Shown: positions 62,012 to 64,000 of the stretch, piece by piece
Position numbering within the stretch: position 1 is the first letter of the stretch
Layout of the letters: the number at the start of each line of letters is the position of its first letter
Notes under the pieces: generated by a model
The model's input: the letters and a program-made list of their open reading frames with translations, nothing else
Database searches by the model: none
Told to the model about the DNA's origin: nothing
Position numbers and translations under genes: made by a program
DNA from: Candidatus Leptofilum proximum
GTDB lineage: Bacteria > Chloroflexota > Anaerolineae > Promineifilales > Promineifilaceae
Length of the DNA stretch: 64,000 bases
Direction of reading: 5' to 3'
Assembly: GCA_016710325.1 (NCBI GenBank)
Contig: JADJXK010000002.1
Coordinates: 5,146,001 to 5,210,000 of the forward strand

Positions 62012-62401
62012 ATGTCAAAAAAAGGAAATCGCGAGATAAAAATGAGCAGTGGAATTTACAATGAAGGTAGTAATAGTGGGGTTCAAGCAGGTCGAGATTT
62101 GATTTTGCCTGATCATGATCACCACATGTATGATCAACATAGATTAAACTCCAATACGGAGAATGAGAATGTTATCTCAACTAGATTACCAGAACTCAGG
62201 CGTTTAATTATTAAGCATTTTAGCGATAGTGATTTGCGAGATATATGTTTTGATCTTCGATTGGATTATGAATCTCTCCCTGGTACCTCGAAAAGTGAAA
62301 AAGTCAGGGAATTACTGCTGTTTTTAGATAGAAGTAATACTGTTGAGAGGCTTGTAAACGTATGCCGTGAGCTTCGTTCGAGTATTATATTTACTACTTA
62401 A
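62012..62401 (+). CDS. small protein: homotypic-like motif plus effector-associated (death-like) domain
   Basis: 129 residues; GGAGG at 62003-62007 fixes the start. Residues 14-31 are GIYNEGSNSGVQAGRDLI, matching 13 of 18 positions in the coiled-coil protein's C-terminal motif. A His/Asn-rich linker follows. Residues about 65-120 (LRRLIIKHFSDSDLRDICFD then LRLDYESLPGTSKSEKVREL) have the pattern of bacterial effector-associated/death-like domains (EAD7-type): F-S-(D/E)-x-(D/E)-L-R-x-(I/L)-C-F-D-L, D-Y-(E)-x-L-P-G-x-x-K-x-x-K-x-(R)-E-L. These domains recruit partner effectors in NLR-like and other conflict systems. It was originally 24 bp downstream of the coiled-coil gene. Confidence 0.7.
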   Translation: MSKKGNREIKMSSGIYNEGSNSGVQAGRDLILPDHDHHMYDQHRLNSNTENENVISTRLPELRRLIIKHFSDSDLRDICFDLRLDYESLPGTSKSEKVRELLLFLDRSNTVERLVNVCRELRSSIIFTT

Positions 62402-63033
62402 CTTCTTGGCCGGAGGAGTTGGTCGTAGACGTCGTCTAGCCAGCGGTTTTGCGGGTGGACGACGGCCGGTTTGGGCTGCAAATCGGCCCAGAAGGGGGTG
62501 AAGACGTGGCTGCGGTCGCTGGGGAGGGTCCACCGATCGGGCGTGTTTTCGTGGCAGAGCAGGTGCACGTAGCGGCGGGTTTTGCGCCAGCTGAGGTGCT
62601 CCTCCGGCAGCCAGCCGTCGATAAACAAGGTGATGGTTTGCGGGTTGGGCAGCTGGTCGTACTCCAGGTAGGTGATGCGGCGGAAACGGCCGTTCCGCTC
62701 CCCCACATTAAATGTCATCCCCCGGCTAAACAGTGGCGCAAACGGCAGCGAAGTCTCATCTGGCTGGCTGAGAATGCAGCTGTCCTGGTTCAGAACTGCT
62801 TCCCCGGCGGCCAGCTCGTTGTCGATCTGGCCCAGGGTGCAGTGGATGGTGAGGTGGGTGAGCCCGGTTTCCTCAAAGGCTTCGCGGAGAACGGCCGTTG
62901 GCCACTCCTCCCCCTCATCCACCGTGCCTGCGGGAAGCTGCACGCCTGCCTGGGGGTGCTGAAACAGCAGCAGCTGCGGCTGCCCCTGGCGGCCGGTGCG
63001 GGTGATGAAGGCGGTAACTTTGTGGATGGTCAT
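62398..63033 (-). CDS. NUDIX hydrolase
   Basis: 211 residues. The NUDIX box G-x5-E-x7-R-E-(A)-x-E-E-x-G-(L) is intact at about 36-58 (PAGTVDEGEEW, then LREAFEETGL). It hydrolyses a nucleoside diphosphate linked to another moiety; substrate unknown. The C-terminal about 90 residues (TLFIDGWLPEEHLSWRK and onward) are outside the core domain and not recognised. Host-like base composition and two ACGGCCGT sites mark the right edge of the foreign island. It ends 4 bp inside the island's last gene. Confidence 0.85.
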   Translation of the reverse strand: MTIHKVTAFITRTGRQGQPQLLLFQHPQAGVQLPAGTVDEGEEWPTAVLREAFEETGLTHLTIHCTLGQIDNELAAGEAVLNQDSCILSQPDETSLPFAPLFSRGMTFNVGERNGRFRRITYLEYDQLPNPQTITLFIDGWLPEEHLSWRKTRRYVHLLCHENTPDRWTLPSDRSHVFTPFWADLQPKPAVVHPQNRWLDDVYDQLLRPRS

Positions 63034-63051
63034 AGGTGCAAGGGCAATGCG

Positions 63052-63975
63052 TCAGGAGGTCTCATCTGCCTCGGTGTTGAAGGGGCGAGGCGGGGCGAGG
63101 CGCCAGACAGCGTTGCGGGTTGGCTGGATGGGTGAGCCGTACTTGTTGGCGTACGCCCGGGTAAATTCTGCGCCAAAGAGGAAAATTTGCGCCGAGTAGT
63201 AGACCCAGAGCAGCAGTACCCCCAGGGACCCGGCCGCGCCGTAGGTGGAGGTGGCGGAGCCATACTTCAGGTACAGCCCGATGAGGCTGCGCCCCAACAT
63301 GAAGAGCAGGGTGGTGACGGCCGCACCCAGCAGCACATCGCGCCAGGTGACGTGTGCATCGGGCAGCACTTTAAACAGGATGGCAAACAGCCCGGTGAGG
63401 ATGACCAGGGAGGCCAGAAAGTTGATTTGCGGCAGCAGCACGCCGATGCCCGGCAGCCAGAAGGCGAGGCGGTCGCCGACGGCCGTAATGATGAAACTTA
63501 TCGCCAGGGAAAGGAGCAGCAGCAGCCCCAGCACCAGGACCATGCCAAAGGCCAGGGCCCGCTTGCGAATGGTGTTCAGTATGCCTGCTTTGGGGTGGGG
63601 CCGAATGCCCCAAACCATGTTCAGGGCGCGCTGGAGATGGGCAAACAGGCTGGAGGAGGCCACCACCAGCACAATGGCGCTGACCACGGTGGCAAAGCGG
63701 CTGGCCCTGGACTTGCTGGCGTTGGTGATAAGGTTGAGGACCACTTCTTCCATCTCGGCGCCGAACTCGCTGTTTACTTCGGCCAGCACCCGGTCGCGCA
63801 CCTCGGCATCGTTAAAGACGGCACCGGCCACGGCCACGGCGATGACCAGCAGGGGGGCCAGGGCAAAGATGGTGTAGTAGGTGATGGCGGCGGCCAGCAG
63901 GGAGGCATTGTCCCGGCTCCAGCCCTGGGCGCTTTCTTTGAAGAGTTCGAGAATCTGAACGGCCGCTGCTTTCAT
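63052..63975 (-). CDS. YihY/BrkB-family membrane protein
   Basis: 307 residues with about six spans. SRDNASLLAAAITYYTIFALAPLLVIAVAVAG is the diagnostic N-terminal region of the YihY/UPF0761 family. YGAAGSLGVLLLWVYYSAQIFLFGAEF is the conserved C-terminal core. The function in this family is not settled (once annotated RNase BN, incorrectly). The ATG at 63975 is 25 bp from the window edge. It is likely co-transcribed with the NUDIX gene, 18 bp away. Confidence 0.85.
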   Translation of the reverse strand: MKAAAVQILELFKESAQGWSRDNASLLAAAITYYTIFALAPLLVIAVAVAGAVFNDAEVRDRVLAEVNSEFGAEMEEVVLNLITNASKSRASRFATVVSAIVLVVASSSLFAHLQRALNMVWGIRPHPKAGILNTIRKRALAFGMVLVLGLLLLLSLAISFIITAVGDRLAFWLPGIGVLLPQINFLASLVILTGLFAILFKVLPDAHVTWRDVLLGAAVTTLLFMLGRSLIGLYLKYGSATSTYGAAGSLGVLLLWVYYSAQIFLFGAEFTRAYANKYGSPIQPTRNAVWRLAPPRPFNTEADETS

Positions 63976-64000
63976 GCCCTGAATCTTAGGGGGAGTGGGG

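Overview
The window is a G+C-rich bacterial chromosome segment. The gene style (FHA/GAF histidine kinase, STAND NTPase, Ser/Thr-kinase fused to a formylglycine-enzyme-like domain, complex-I-like membrane proteins, a glycan locus with Wzx/Wzy/Wzz but no outer-membrane exporter) suggests a monoderm such as a member of the Chloroflexota (Anaerolineae-like). That taxonomic call is inference only. I found no rRNA, tRNA or CRISPR array. The most striking genome-wide signal is the palindromic octamer ACGGCCGT: about 93 copies by hand count, roughly fifty times random expectation, and none between about 56.33 and 62.68 kb.

Layout. 1-9 kb: an SCP2-like protein, a ClbS/DinB-like protein, three minus-strand complex-I-like membrane proteins, a lipoprotein, a RarD-type transporter and a patatin. 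9-10.7 kb: an iron alcohol dehydrogenase with a second SCP2-like gene. 10.7-31.7 kb: a long minus-strand surface-polysaccharide locus, A+T-richer over most of its length. It has an initiating sugar-phosphate transferase, five glycosyltransferases, two Wzy/ligase-type proteins, Wzx, Wzz, a sulfotransferase, and a pseudaminic-acid pathway (PseB, C, F, G, I) in which a sugar N-formyltransferase sits where the acetyltransferase PseH would be expected. 32-35 kb: a secreted protein built of four about 206-residue repeats.

35-56 kb: core-like G+C-rich genes: nucleotide-sugar epimerase and dehydrogenase, an rRNA m5C methyltransferase, a queuine-transglycosylase-like protein, a 16S rRNA m7G1405-methyltransferase-like (aminoglycoside-resistance family) protein, a flavodoxin-pentapeptide fusion, a sensor kinase, a predicted pseudokinase-FGE fusion, two overlapping CPA2 antiporters, a small pyrophosphatase-like protein, a NACHT NTPase with a membrane C-terminus, and an amidohydrolase. 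62.4-64 kb: a NUDIX hydrolase and a YihY-family protein.

56.4-62.4 kb is a foreign A+T-rich island and the best candidate for an undescribed system. A promoter drives a single-pass, EzrA-like long coiled-coil protein that was split by an IS630 element (58993-60106, TA duplication). An IS4-type element (60566-61973, 9-bp duplication) then removed its last codon and stop. Removing both elements on paper restores an open frame of about 942 residues, ending 24 bp before a 129-residue protein with a predicted effector-associated/death-like domain. The coiled-coil protein carries near its C-terminus, and the small protein near its N-terminus, the same 18-residue motif (GIYNE.SN.GVQ.G+D). I infer a two-component conflict or signalling module using a homotypic motif, now inactivated by insertion sequences.

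Intergenic space holds two families of REP/MITE-like palindromes, a set of hairpins whose arms are tandem 7-8 nt repeats of locus-specific sequence, and a recurring 13-bp palindrome GATTGGWCCAATC.
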